Shown here piece by piece: positions 21,624 to 31,895 of a stretch of 64,000 bases of DNA. Made by a program: the position numbers and the translations under genes. The stretch comes from Haladaptatus paucihalophilus DX253 (GTDB lineage Archaea > Halobacteriota > Halobacteria > Halobacteriales > Haladaptataceae), in contig NZ_AQXI01000001.1 in NCBI RefSeq assembly GCF_000376445.1, positions 2,319,734 through 2,383,733 on the forward strand. The letters are read 5' to 3'. The notes under the pieces were generated by a model that was given only the letters and a program-made list of their open reading frames with translations, searched no databases and was not told the DNA's origin. Within the stretch, counting starts at the first letter, position 1. Every line of letters starts with the position of its first letter.

Positions 21624-22370
21624 ATGGACGATCCCGTTCTGCTCACGGGTTCCGAGGGCCGCGTCGGGTCGGCGATTCTCGGCGACCTCGAATCGAAATA
21701 CGAGTGGCGATTGCTCGACAGAGAACCACCAGCGGCGGATCCGTCCCACGAATTCTTCGTCGCGGACATCACCGACTACGACGCCGTGTACGAAGCCGTG
21801 GACGGTGTCGGTGCGGTCATCCACCTCGCGGGCGACCCCCGGCCGGAAGCGCCGTGGAACAGCGTACTGGGTAACAACATCGACGGCACCCACACCGTCA
21901 TGCAGGCCGCGGTCGATGCGGGCGTCGAGAAGTTCGTCTTCGCTTCGTCGAACCACGCGGTCGGTGCCTACGAGACGGAAGAGCGGAAACCTGACCTCTA
22001 CCGGACGCACGACGAGTTCCGACTGGACGGCACCGAACTCCCCCGTCCGGGTAACCTGTACGGCGTCAGCAAGGCGGCGGGCGAGACGCTCGGCCGATAC
22101 TACCACGACGAGTTCGACCTCAGCGTCGCCTGCGTCCGCATCGGCAACCTGACCGAGGGTCACCCGCCGATAGATTACGAACGCGGACAGGCGATGTGGC
22201 TGTCCTACCGCGATTGTGCCCACCTGTTCGACTGCTGTCTGACCGCCGACTACGGCTACGAAATCGTCTACGGAATCTCGGACAACGACCGAAAGTACTA
22301 CTCCATCGAACGGGCACGCGAGGTTCTCGGGTACGACCCGCAGGACAACTCGGCCCACCACGACGACTGA
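21624..22370 (+). CDS. azf: NAD-dependent glucose-6-phosphate dehydrogenase (archaeal zwischenferment)
   Basis: A 248-residue short-chain (extended SDR) enzyme. The NAD site is TGSEGRVG at 8-15, and the catalytic pair is Tyr146 and Lys150 in YGVSK. Long stretches match the Haloferax volcanii Azf type as I know it, for example HLAGDPRPEAPW, FRLDGTELPRP, ERGQAMWLSYRD and EIVYGISDNDRKYYS. Azf oxidises glucose-6-phosphate with NAD in the haloarchaeal oxidative pentose phosphate pathway. It is followed by two NUDIX genes after 49 nt. Confusion with uronate dehydrogenase is possible, but the haloarchaeal match is close. Confidence 0.9.
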   Translation: MDDPVLLTGSEGRVGSAILGDLESKYEWRLLDREPPAADPSHEFFVADITDYDAVYEAVDGVGAVIHLAGDPRPEAPWNSVLGNNIDGTHTVMQAAVDAGVEKFVFASSNHAVGAYETEERKPDLYRTHDEFRLDGTELPRPGNLYGVSKAAGETLGRYYHDEFDLSVACVRIGNLTEGHPPIDYERGQAMWLSYRDCAHLFDCCLTADYGYEIVYGISDNDRKYYSIERAREVLGYDPQDNSAHHDD

Positions 22371-22419
22371 TTTTGCGGTATCACGTCGATTTTAACCACA
22401 CGCCACCTCAGTCACGACC

Positions 22420-22968
22420 ATGACCGACGACTGGCGCGACCACGACTGGCCGGTGCTCGAATCGGAGTCCGAGTACGAAACCGGCTGGTACACCGGCGGC
22501 TACGACCTCGTGGAACAACCCGACGGGACGACGAAGAAGTACTACTGGGCGGACCTCCCGCCCGCCGTGGTCGTCCTCGCCGTCGAGGACGGACGGGTCG
22601 TCTTCGTGGAGCAGTACCGCCCGGCCATTCGGAAGACCTGCTTGGAGTGTCCCGCCGGAATCGTCGAGGACGGCGAATCGTACACGACCGCCGCCGGGCG
22701 CGAACTCCGCGAGGAGACGGGCTTCGAGGCGGACGGCCTCTCGCTACTCGAAACGTTCTGGGTCGCCACGGGCGTCCTCCGACACGAGCGCGGTATCGTC
22801 TTCGCGGAGGGACTGACGCCGGTCGAGCGGAACCTCGACGACAACGAGTTCCTCTCGGTGCGGACGGTTCCCGTCGAGGACGCCCTCGACGCCGCGCGCG
22901 AGGACCCGGCCAACGACGCGACCATCGAGGCGCTCCTCCTCGCAAACGCGGAGGGCCTGCTCGACTGA
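22420..22968 (+). CDS. NUDIX hydrolase 1 (ADP-ribose-pyrophosphatase-like)
   Basis: A 182-residue protein with a perfect NUDIX box at residues 80-102 (GIVEDGESYTTAAGRELREE, then TGF). The preceding VFVEQYRPAIRKTCLECPAG is the pattern of ADP-ribose/nucleotide-sugar pyrophosphatases. Its stop overlaps the start of the second NUDIX gene by one base (TGATG), so they are coupled. Lying after azf, it may clean up NAD-derived or sugar-nucleotide products; that is inference. The two NUDIX proteins are clearly related to each other. Confidence 0.88.
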   Translation: MTDDWRDHDWPVLESESEYETGWYTGGYDLVEQPDGTTKKYYWADLPPAVVVLAVEDGRVVFVEQYRPAIRKTCLECPAGIVEDGESYTTAAGRELREETGFEADGLSLLETFWVATGVLRHERGIVFAEGLTPVERNLDDNEFLSVRTVPVEDALDAAREDPANDATIEALLLANAEGLLD

Positions 22969-23486
22969 TGGAGTGGAAACTCCACGCGAGACGCGGCCTG
23001 TCGCTGCTCGGCCACGCGGTCGGCTACGACACCCTCGAACGGCCTGACGGAAACCGAGTCCGAAGGGGCTGGTTCGACCCGCCGGACGCCGTGGCGGTCG
23101 TGGCCCGAACCGGTGACGAACTCGTCCTCATCGAGGAGTACCGCCCGCGACTCGGCGAACGAGTGCTCTCCTGTCCGGCGGGTCGAATGGACCCCGGCGA
23201 GTCCTACGAGAGCGCCGCGAAACGCGAACTGTACGAGGAGACGGGTTATCGCGCGAAACACGTCGAACTCCTCGAAACGTACTATCCGGCGGCGGGCATG
23301 CGAAAACAGCGGGCGGTCGTCTTCGCGTCCGACCTCTCGCCCGGCGACCAGCACCTCGAAGCCGACGAGTTCATCGACGTTCGGACGGTTCCCGTCGGGG
23401 AGGCGATCGACGCGGTTCGCGCCGGGCCGACCTGCGGGTGGGGATTGCCCCCGCTCCTGCTCGCGCGCGAGGAAGGGTTGATTTAG
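22968..23486 (+). CDS. NUDIX hydrolase 2
   Basis: A 172-residue protein with the NUDIX box at residues 72-94 (GRMDPGESYESAAKRELYEE, then TGY). LVLIEEYRPRLGERVLSCPAG and YYPAAGMRKQRAVVFASDL parallel the first NUDIX protein, so the genes probably arose by tandem duplication. The ATG overlaps the upstream TGA by one base. The N-terminus lacks the longer head of NUDIX 1. Substrates of the two are likely related but not identical, since the regions after the box differ. Confidence 0.87.
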   Translation: MEWKLHARRGLSLLGHAVGYDTLERPDGNRVRRGWFDPPDAVAVVARTGDELVLIEEYRPRLGERVLSCPAGRMDPGESYESAAKRELYEETGYRAKHVELLETYYPAAGMRKQRAVVFASDLSPGDQHLEADEFIDVRTVPVGEAIDAVRAGPTCGWGLPPLLLAREEGLI

Positions 23487-23558
23487 CGTTCGTGGGACGC
23501 CCGATTCCGTGTTCCCCGACCGGGTGGCTTATTCCGGCGGCCCCCATAACCCCGGTCG

Positions 23559-23906
23559 ATGGACGCGGAAATCTCCACCGACGACGTTCACGAACTGGTC
23601 GAGTCCGACGCGGACGTTCGAATCGTCGACATCCGACCGGAGCCACAGTTCGACAGCGGTCACATCCCCGGAAGCGAGAACATCCCGTTTCACACGCTCC
23701 CCTCTCGGATCGGCGAACTGGACGGTGCCGAACACGTCGTCACGGTCTGTCCGCTCGGCAAATCGAGCGTCCAAGCCGCCCGACTCATCGGGTCGTACGA
23801 GGGCGTCCCGGAGGACACTCGGGTCGAGAGCATGGCGGGTGGCCTCAGCGAGTGGGAGTACGAACTCGAATCGTCGGCCGACGCCGAACGCGACGCTCCG
23901 TTCTGA
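23559..23906 (+). CDS. Single-domain rhodanese-like protein
   Basis: A 115-residue protein with the rhodanese pattern: VDIRPEPQFDSGHIPGSENI and the active loop CPLGKSSVQAARLI with Cys64, ending in MAGGLSEWEYE. It would move sulfur or sense oxidants through a persulfide on Cys64. The tail (ESSADAERDAPF) is disordered. It follows the second NUDIX gene after 72 nt and could have its own promoter. Confidence 0.88.
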   Translation: MDAEISTDDVHELVESDADVRIVDIRPEPQFDSGHIPGSENIPFHTLPSRIGELDGAEHVVTVCPLGKSSVQAARLIGSYEGVPEDTRVESMAGGLSEWEYELESSADAERDAPF

Positions 23907-24005
23907 GGTTCAGTTTCGCCCGTTCGACCGAGACGGGACTCCTCTCGGCAGTTCGAGACCGGTGAAAAATGATTGTGTAGCTGTCTCCGACCGACGGATG
24001 GTTTG

Positions 24006-24323
<318 letters not shown>

Positions 24324-24364
24324 CTATTAAACATTGTCGGGTGTGTTGCCATATCGAACGGTCG

Positions 24365-26605
24365 TCACCCGCTCGTCCCGCCGCCGTCCGACCCGCGAAC
24401 GATGTCGTTTACGAGCGACACCGCCTCGTCCGCGTTGTCGCGGGTCACTTCGCCCGCGTATCGCGCCTTTTCGTACAACGAACCGACACGTTCGGCTCGC
24501 TCGTCCACGCCGACGTGCGAGAGCGACGCGATGTACTCGCGCGGCGTCTCGCCGGGACGGCGCTCGCGGTGTTTCCGCGACAGGTAGTACTCCAGTCTGT
24601 CGAAGGCGCGTTCGACGTCGGCGTCCGGTTCGTCGCGCGGTTGCCAGCGCATCCACATGGTTCGGTACGCCCGATTTACCAGACCGGTCCGCCTCGCCGT
24701 GAGCAACAGTCCGAGCACCAGCAGGCCCCCGTAGAGCACTTGCGACGTCGACGGCAGTTCGATGGGAATTCCGCCACCGGCCGTCGCGTTCGTCGTGGTA
24801 GTCGTCGTTCGCGCCGGGCTGTTCGTACCGACGATTCCGTCACCGGGCCTCTGACGGTCGGGCAACTCCCCGCCCGTCGAACCGTTCGACGTGTTGTTCG
24901 TCCCGTCGCCGGTGGTCGTGGTGGTGGTCGTGGTGGTGGTCGTGGTGGTCGTCGTCGGCTCCGGGGTCCACGTTCCGTTCTCGCTCCCCGACGCGTCGAT
25001 GCCCGGTTTCTCGTTTTCGCGGGCGTTTTCCACTATCGACTGTTCCGCGTCCACGCGTTCGTCGGTCGGCGTCGGGTCGAACCGGACCCATCCCGTGTCG
25101 GGGAAGTACACTTCGACCCACGCGTGCGAGTCGAGGCCGCGGACGACCCACGTATCCTCGTCGGTCCGCTGTCCCGGCGTGTATCCCGTCACGAACCGCG
25201 CCGGAATCCCTTGCGTGCGGAGCATGACGACCATTGACGTCGCGTAGTAGACGCAGTATCCCTCGTTCATCTCGAAGACGAAGGAGTCGGCGATGTTCCC
25301 GTCCGGTCGGTCGACGTCGAGCGAGTACTCCTTGTTCGTCTCCAACCACTGCTCGATGGCGACCGCCTCGTCGTAGGGCGTCTTCGCGTCCGCGGTGATT
25401 TCGCCCGCCCGCTCTTTCAACCGCTGTGACGTGCTCCCCGGAACGTGCGTGTACCGTTGTCGAACGTCGCTCGGGTAGTCGGTTCCGGCCGTTCGCAACT
25501 CGCTCGGGTTCTTCGTCGGCACGCGACTGACGACGCTGTAGGACTGGTTCTTCGTCAGCGGTCGTTTCGGCGAGAGGCTTCCCGCGCTACTGATTCGCGT
25601 GTCCGACCGCTGATTGCCGAGGACTCGAATCGGCTTCCACGCCGCGGGCATCGCGTCCGCCCGCGTCGCTTTGACGGTGAACGTCTGTCGAATCTCGTAG
25701 GAGTCTCCGGGCGGCGACGACTGCTGTTCGTAGGCGCGACTGCCGCCGGTTCGTATCCAGTCGTTCCCCGTATAGCGGTCGTACGACGCGACCTTCCAAT
25801 ACCCCTCGTGGCTCGCCGTGACGGTGTACTGCACCTTCGGCGACAGTTCGATGCTGCCTTGCACCGAGAGGCGCGGGTTGTTGCTGATGAGTCCGCCGTT
25901 ACCGCCCGACCCGCCGCCGCTGTTCGATAGTATCGGACTCGCACGGCCGCCGGGGACGACGCTCGCCGTCGCGGAGAGGAGGACCATCGCGACCAGCGCG
26001 ACGACCAACACGTCTATCTGGCCGACGGTGGCACCGTACCGAACCATCGTCCCGAAGGCGATAATTCCGAGCGCGCCGAGCATCCCCGCGAGCGTCACGA
26101 ACGACCCGGCGTCGCCCGTGAGGACGAAAAAGCCGAGCGCCGCTCCGCCGCTCGCCGCCGCGAGCATGTACCGACGGCGGCAGACGAGATACCACGGCAC
26201 GAAGACGGTCGCCGGTGCGACGCCCAACGCCCACGTGCCGACTTTCCGCATCTCCAGAATCGATAACCCGGTCAACAGCGCGATGTTGTCCGCGGCAATC
26301 TGACCCGTCTGTGAAAACACGTTCACGCCGCCGGGTATCGTCGCGTAGTAGGCGAACATCCCGCCGACGAACAACACCGCTCCGACCGCGAACGCGACCC
26401 AGACCGGCAGTTTCCGCGCCAACAGGGTCGCACCGACGAACGCACCCGCGACCAACAGGAGCAGGTCCCCCTTGTCGCCCGCGATGTTCGCGATATCGTA
26501 GAGGATGCTCAGGTACGACCCGATGAGCACCGCCGTCGAGACCATCGCCAGCCCTCGGTACGGAATCGTCACTCGGCCGAACTGGAACCCCCGCGCCGTG
26601 CTCAT
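24365..26605 (-). CDS. Membrane transglutaminase-like protein (TgpA type)
   Basis: A 746-residue protein with about six or seven N-terminal membrane helices (residues about 15-225, DUF3488-like), an exported transglutaminase core, a Thr-rich linker (about 15 Thr in two runs), one more helix near residue 635 and a cytoplasmic DUF4129-like tail. Catalytic Cys is in NEGYCVYYATSMVVMLRTQG, His in DSHAWVEVYFPDTG and Asp in RFDPTP. It is the last gene of a MoxR-DUF58-TgpA operon. The ATG overlaps the DUF58 gene end by 4 nt. Such operons handle surface proteins or cell-envelope assembly; a precise substrate is not known. Confidence 0.88.
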   Translation of the reverse strand: MSTARGFQFGRVTIPYRGLAMVSTAVLIGSYLSILYDIANIAGDKGDLLLLVAGAFVGATLLARKLPVWVAFAVGAVLFVGGMFAYYATIPGGVNVFSQTGQIAADNIALLTGLSILEMRKVGTWALGVAPATVFVPWYLVCRRRYMLAAASGGAALGFFVLTGDAGSFVTLAGMLGALGIIAFGTMVRYGATVGQIDVLVVALVAMVLLSATASVVPGGRASPILSNSGGGSGGNGGLISNNPRLSVQGSIELSPKVQYTVTASHEGYWKVASYDRYTGNDWIRTGGSRAYEQQSSPPGDSYEIRQTFTVKATRADAMPAAWKPIRVLGNQRSDTRISSAGSLSPKRPLTKNQSYSVVSRVPTKNPSELRTAGTDYPSDVRQRYTHVPGSTSQRLKERAGEITADAKTPYDEAVAIEQWLETNKEYSLDVDRPDGNIADSFVFEMNEGYCVYYATSMVVMLRTQGIPARFVTGYTPGQRTDEDTWVVRGLDSHAWVEVYFPDTGWVRFDPTPTDERVDAEQSIVENARENEKPGIDASGSENGTWTPEPTTTTTTTTTTTTTTTGDGTNNTSNGSTGGELPDRQRPGDGIVGTNSPARTTTTTTNATAGGGIPIELPSTSQVLYGGLLVLGLLLTARRTGLVNRAYRTMWMRWQPRDEPDADVERAFDRLEYYLSRKHRERRPGETPREYIASLSHVGVDERAERVGSLYEKARYAGEVTRDNADEAVSLVNDIVRGSDGGGTSG

Positions 26606-27627
26606 CGCGTCTCACCCCCGTCCGCGCGGGCCGTGTGTGGCGCGGTCGTCCGCGCGCCGCCCGACGCGAACTCGTCGAACGACATCGTGTCGCCGCCCCA
26701 TTGAATTTCCGCGTGCTCCCGGTCGGTCGGTCCGCGAACGAGGACGTCCGCTCGCGCGCGCTCGCGTTCGTGAACCCGTCCGCTCTCCATGTGCGCGAGC
26801 AGAGTGAGAATCTTCGTCCGCTGTTCGGTCGCGCCGTCGGGCGCGACGCGGCCTTCGGGCGTCGTCACCCCGACCGCGACGCCGCCGTCGAGTAGGGCGG
26901 ACGCGATACTGGCGGTCGCGTCAGCCACGGTATCGACGCGCCCCGCGTTCGCCTCGGCCACGATTTCTATCCGTTCGCTCTCCGCCTGCGCCTCGAACTG
27001 GCGGACGAGCATCTCGCCCACCGGTCGTTTCGCGCTCGATTTCCAGTGGACGTCACGGAGCGGGTCGCCGGTCTGATACTCCCGGAGCTGTTCGAACTCG
27101 CGCCGGGCCGCGTTCACGTGGGCGTCTTGGAGTGCGCGAACGGTGGCGTCCCCATCGACCGGTCGTATCCGCGGGAAGACGAGGATGGTCTCCCGAACCT
27201 GATGGGTGAACGTCCGCTTGAACAGTCCGAAGACGTCCTTCCCGACGATGCGAACCGGTCCGATCGACTGTTCGCCGCGCTTTGCGAGTCGAACGTCGAA
27301 CTCGACGGTCGTCTCGCCGATGCTGCTCTTCACGGGGCCGCCGTCGTATTCGAGTCCGTCATCGAGTTCCAATTCGACCGTCCCGGCGAAGGGGTCGGGC
27401 GCGGAGAAATCGAGCGTTATCGTCACTTCGTCCTCCCGTGAGCCGACGCTCGGTACCGAGACGTCGAGTTGGGGGTGGCTCGTCCGTTTCAGTTGGATGT
27501 AGCCGACGAGTAGCGCCACCAAAATCGGTCCGACGACGGCGTTCAGCGACCGCGCGCCGAACGACCACGCCAACGCGAACCCGGCGATTCCGACCGCGAC
27601 GAACGCACCGCCACGTCGCGTCAGCAT
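26602..27627 (-). CDS. DUF58 domain protein of the MoxR operon
   Basis: A 341-residue protein with two N-terminal hydrophobic helices (residues 8-48) and a conserved core: EFEQLREYQTGDPLRDVHWK followed by SSAKRPVGEMLVRQFEA, the DUF58 signature, then a von Willebrand-like region. It lies one base from the MoxR gene and overlaps the transglutaminase gene by 4 nt. DUF58 proteins are thought to be the target of MoxR ATPases in assembling membrane-linked complexes. The C-terminal tail is Thr/Ala-rich. Confidence 0.88.
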   Translation of the reverse strand: MLTRRGGAFVAVGIAGFALAWSFGARSLNAVVGPILVALLVGYIQLKRTSHPQLDVSVPSVGSREDEVTITLDFSAPDPFAGTVELELDDGLEYDGGPVKSSIGETTVEFDVRLAKRGEQSIGPVRIVGKDVFGLFKRTFTHQVRETILVFPRIRPVDGDATVRALQDAHVNAARREFEQLREYQTGDPLRDVHWKSSAKRPVGEMLVRQFEAQAESERIEIVAEANAGRVDTVADATASIASALLDGGVAVGVTTPEGRVAPDGATEQRTKILTLLAHMESGRVHERERARADVLVRGPTDREHAEIQWGGDTMSFDEFASGGARTTAPHTARADGGETR

Positions 27628-27628
27628 C

Positions 27629-28627
<999 letters not shown>

Positions 28628-28966
28628 GCTATGAATGCGCGATTGAGTCGAAACGGGTCCTGATGGGCAATGGGGTACTGTGAACGGCGTCTCCCTCGTT
28701 ACACGTACTATGGGAGCGGGCCTTTGTAACTTTTGTCGCTACTCAAAGAGGTGTTCCAGTTATCCTTGAATACTTTGTGGATTTGTCTGTCGATAAAAAA
28801 GACAACTTGTACGGGGTTTCGCGCCAAACATGATTTCGACGAGACACTCCCGGACGAAGAGATAGGTCGCCGTTCAACCGCCGACGTCAAGCGGTTTCTC
28901 CGGTTAGTCGGCACGTTTCCGGATGACCTTCTAAGCGTGGTTTCATTTCCCATCCGCGTTTCCACC
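28628..28966. other. Intergenic region upstream of the MoxR operon
   Basis: About 340 nt. No convincing coding frame; the stretch is less GC-rich than the flanks around 28735-28810 and probably carries the MoxR promoter. Nothing else is supported. Confidence 0.45.
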
Positions 28967-29260
28967 TCACCACTCCTTGCAGTCGGCACAGACCATTCCG
29001 CCGTCGTCCCGCCAGCGCTTCTCGACCGCCGCCCCACAGCGCGTACAAGCCGCGCCGTCGGGCGTCCAATCGTACGTCGCTCTGGCGGGTTCGACGGCGG
29101 GTTCGTCCGGCTTCTCGGCGGATTCGTGGTCCGTCGCCGACCCGTCCGCGTCGGTCGTCTCGGCCGTTTCGACCGTTTCGTCCTGTCCGTCCGCCCCGTC
29201 CTGTCTGTCCGACTCGCCCGTCTTCCCGACGAATTCCGAGAGCGACGTATCCTCTGACAC
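28967..29260 (-). CDS. Small acidic zinc-ribbon protein, DUF7573-like
   Basis: A 97-residue protein starting at GTG 29260 (MSEDTSLSEF when read as Met). A long acidic, low-complexity middle (DETVETAETTDADGSATDHE) is followed by a zinc ribbon: CTRCGAAVEKRWRDDGGMVC, then ADC. Four Cys in two pairs fit one zinc ion. The C-terminal KEW ends the protein right after the ribbon. I recognise it as a haloarchaeal conserved type; its target is unknown. It diverges from the gene at 29333. Confidence 0.7.
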   Translation of the reverse strand: MSEDTSLSEFVGKTGESDRQDGADGQDETVETAETTDADGSATDHESAEKPDEPAVEPARATYDWTPDGAACTRCGAAVEKRWRDDGGMVCADCKEW

Positions 29261-29332
29261 GTCCGCGCCTACGGAGCGCCCGGTCGTAAGCGTGACGGAG
29301 CATCCAAGTACCCCCGGTACGGAGTATCGGGC

Positions 29333-29545
29333 ATGGCAGGAATCCTCTCGAACTTCACCGAAATGGCTCGACTGTTCACCGACGTGGCGACGGCGACGTC
29401 GAACCCAATCCCGGCGCTGATGTTGCTCTTCGGGGCCATCTTCGTCGGCTTCTCCGTGTTGTTTTTCGCCTACTTGACCGTCGGCGGACTGGGCGCTACG
29501 CTCGTCTCCGACGTGCCCGGTCGAGTGCCGCCGCAACAAGACTGA
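29333..29545 (+). CDS. Small single-pass membrane protein
   Basis: A 70-residue protein with one strong hydrophobic helix (about residues 25-52, IPALMLLFGAIFVGFSVLFF) and short polar ends. Its last 50 nt overlap the end of the F420-type reductase gene on the other strand. No family was recognised with certainty; the codon pattern supports translation. Confidence 0.55.
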   Translation: MAGILSNFTEMARLFTDVATATSNPIPALMLLFGAIFVGFSVLFFAYLTVGGLGATLVSDVPGRVPPQQD

Positions 29546-30482
29546 CCGCGTTTTCGCGGTCCGGTCCGAGCGGCGACCCGGCGACGAAACTGTCCGCGTA
29601 GTCGAGTACGGCGGCGATTCTGTCAGCCACCGTCTCCGGTGTCCCAGCGATACAGAAGGCGTCTATCATCGCGGGCGTCACCGCCTCGAACGCCGCGGCG
29701 AACTCGCCGGCCTCGATGCTCTTTCCGATTTCCCCCGCCGCTTCCTCGTCGATTCCGTGTCTGTCGAGCACCGGCTCCGCCGTTCCGCCCGCGATGAACG
29801 CCACCGGCGGACGGGCCGCTTCGCGGGCCGCATCGCCGTCTTCGGCCACGCTCACGCAGGCGTAGGCCGCGAAGTCGAACTCGCCGCGTTCGTCGGGGCG
29901 CTCGGCCAGTCCCTCCTCGATGCGGTCGCTCGCCCAGTCGAAATCCCGCGGATGGGAGGCGTTGACCAGCGCGCCGTCGGCGTGTTTCGCGCTCATGCGG
30001 AGCATGTGCGGCCCCTGTGCGCCGACGTACACCGGAATCTCGCCGACGTCGTAGTTCAGTCCCGCGTCCCGCGCGGTGAAGGTTCCGTCGTGGGTGACGC
30101 GTTCGCCCGCCCACAGGTCCTTCGAGACCTTCATCGTCTCCAACACGCGCCGGAGCGGTCGGTCGCGGTCGATGCCGAGGTTTCGGAGCGTCGAGCGGTC
30201 GCCCGCGCCGACGCCGAACACCGCCCGTCCGTCGCTGGCTTCGTCGAGCGTTGCGACCCGGGAGGCGAGCGTCACCGGGTGGCTCTCGTAGGGGTTGACG
30301 ACGCCCGGCCCGAGGCGGATGTCCTCGGTGGCGTCTGCGACCCGCGAGAGGACGGTGAACGGGTCGCGATTGTTGTAGTGGCTGCTGGCGAACAGCGTGT
30401 CGAAGCCCTCGTCCTCGGCCGTCTTCCCGTGTTCGACCAACTCGGCAATCGGCTCCTCGGGCGTGAGTTCAATCCCGCGCAA
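29496..30482 (-). CDS. F420-dependent LLM-class oxidoreductase (Mer-like)
   Basis: A 328-residue TIM-barrel flavin/F420 enzyme of the luciferase-like class. Motifs: DTLFASSHYNNRDPFTVLSR, IRLGPGVVNPYESHPVTLAS, GRAVFGVGAGDRSTLRNLGI and PVYVGAQGPHMLRMSAKHAD. It resembles methylenetetrahydromethanopterin reductase (mer), which haloarchaea use in C1 folate metabolism. Its start lies inside the cofE gene (14-nt overlap), so F420 synthesis and use are coupled here. The natural substrate could be methylene-H4folate-like or another compound. Confidence 0.85.
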   Translation of the reverse strand: MRGIELTPEEPIAELVEHGKTAEDEGFDTLFASSHYNNRDPFTVLSRVADATEDIRLGPGVVNPYESHPVTLASRVATLDEASDGRAVFGVGAGDRSTLRNLGIDRDRPLRRVLETMKVSKDLWAGERVTHDGTFTARDAGLNYDVGEIPVYVGAQGPHMLRMSAKHADGALVNASHPRDFDWASDRIEEGLAERPDERGEFDFAAYACVSVAEDGDAAREAARPPVAFIAGGTAEPVLDRHGIDEEAAGEIGKSIEAGEFAAAFEAVTPAMIDAFCIAGTPETVADRIAAVLDYADSFVAGSPLGPDRENAVSLVAAALDRARRRRA

Positions 30483-31230
30483 ACTCCCACCCCCGGAGCG
30501 CCTGCCGGACGAAATCCCCCTCGACCGACCGAAACAGGTTGTCGCTTCCCCCGTGGTCGCCGAACTCCCAATCGCGGACGACGACGACGGGCAGACCGTC
30601 GTCGCCCTCGCCGCTCACGAGGTTCGCCGCGGAGGCGAGTTCGTCCACGACGGATTCGACGGTCACTTCGAGTTCGTGGCCGTCCCTGTCGCGCTCGCCC
30701 CGCCAGTCGCGGCTCGCGGGGGGTCCGTCCCAGCCGATGGCGACCCCGCGCTGTCCGTGGCGAAACGGGCGGCCACAGGTGTCGGTGACGACGACGGGCA
30801 CGTCCAGCGAGAGTCCCGCCCGAATTCTGGCGGCGCTCTCGCTCGGTCGCTTCGGGAGCAAGAGTAGGTCCGCGTCCCCCGTGTTCGACCGGTCGATACC
30901 CGCGTTGACCCCGATGTGGCCGAACCGCGTCGCGGTCAGCAGGAAGGGCGCTTCCATGACGAGTTCCGTGCTCTCTTCGAGGACGGCCTGTGCGAACCGC
31001 GGGTCTTTCTCCTCACCCGAGATTTCCGACAGGCGTCCCGCGATTTCCTCCGCTCGCGGACTCGTCGGGAATTCGTCGAGCGTTGCGGTCCGTCCCTCGG
31101 CTTTCGAGACGATGGTACTCGCGACCAACAGCACGTCGCCGGGTTCGAGGTCAACTCGTTCCTCGACGAGCGCCGCGATGTCGTCGCCGGGTTCGACCTC
31201 GGGAATCCCGGATACCGCGAAGACGTTCAT
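30469..31230 (-). CDS. cofE: Coenzyme F420-0:L-glutamate ligase
   Basis: A 253-residue ligase of the CofE family: SGIPEVEPGDDIAALVEE at the start, VLLVASTIVSKAEGR, FGHIGVNAGIDRSNT and VVVTDTCGRPFRHGQRGVAI with metal and GTP-binding residues. It adds glutamates to F420-0 using GTP. It is the first gene of the operon with the F420-dependent reductase and overlaps it by 14 nt. Confidence 0.92.
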   Translation of the reverse strand: MNVFAVSGIPEVEPGDDIAALVEERVDLEPGDVLLVASTIVSKAEGRTATLDEFPTSPRAEEIAGRLSEISGEEKDPRFAQAVLEESTELVMEAPFLLTATRFGHIGVNAGIDRSNTGDADLLLLPKRPSESAARIRAGLSLDVPVVVTDTCGRPFRHGQRGVAIGWDGPPASRDWRGERDRDGHELEVTVESVVDELASAANLVSGEGDDGLPVVVVRDWEFGDHGGSDNLFRSVEGDFVRQALRGWEFARD

Positions 31231-31283
31231 GGCTGGGCGTTGGTGCGCGCCGATAAAAACCCGCCCGGAAGGTGCAAAACGGG

Positions 31284-31811
31284 TCAGCTTTCGTGTTTCT
31301 GGACGTCCATCTCGCCGTCCTCGACGGTTACGACGAACATCGTCGCCATCTCCGCCGGGGCCGCGCCCGTCGCGCTCCCCGGATTCAACAGGCGGACGCC
31401 ATCGACCGTCTCGTCCATCGGTCGGTGCGTGTGCCCCCCGACGCCGACGACGGACGCGTCCGTCGCTCGCTTCGCCGAGGTTTCTTCCTCGACCGTCTCG
31501 CGGACGATTCGAGCGACCCGTTCCCTGTATCCGCGTTTCGGTCCCGTTCCGTGCGTGACGACGAAGGTGACGCCGCCGACTTCGAGGGTCGCCACGTCGG
31601 GCAAGCGAAGCGACTTCGGGTCGGTGTTTCCGCCGACGGCGGTGTAGTTGCCGTCCGTCAGTTCGTGAACCGACGCCAGCGCGTCCGCCGAATCGAAATC
31701 CCCGGCGTGAATCGTGTGGTCCGCACGCATGATTCGGGTTCGAACCCAGTCGGGAATTCGGTTCGCGCGCGACGGGATGTGCGTGTCGCTGATGACGGCG
31801 ACCCGGAGCAT
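31284..31811 (-). CDS. Metallophosphoesterase (YfcE/MJ0936 type)
   Basis: A 175-residue phosphodiesterase-type protein with the metal motifs SDTHIPSRA, AGDFDSADAL, VGGNTDPKSL, VTHGTGPKRG and GGHTHRPMDE. Two metal ions in the active site split phosphoester bonds. The substrate is open. It is a single gene 53 nt before cofE on the same strand and could be transcribed with it. Confidence 0.9.
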   Translation of the reverse strand: MLRVAVISDTHIPSRANRIPDWVRTRIMRADHTIHAGDFDSADALASVHELTDGNYTAVGGNTDPKSLRLPDVATLEVGGVTFVVTHGTGPKRGYRERVARIVRETVEEETSAKRATDASVVGVGGHTHRPMDETVDGVRLLNPGSATGAAPAEMATMFVVTVEDGEMDVQKHES

Positions 31812-31895
31812 GGTCGCCGTTTCGTCGCCCGGGTAGAAAAACGTTTGAGCGCGATGCGTCGGAACGTTTTAGTCTTCGCTGATGGTTTTCAGACT

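Noticed and set aside
24902-24958. GTGGTGGTC repeat as a regulatory microsatellite
   Set aside because: It codes for the Thr linker of the transglutaminase protein on the minus strand.
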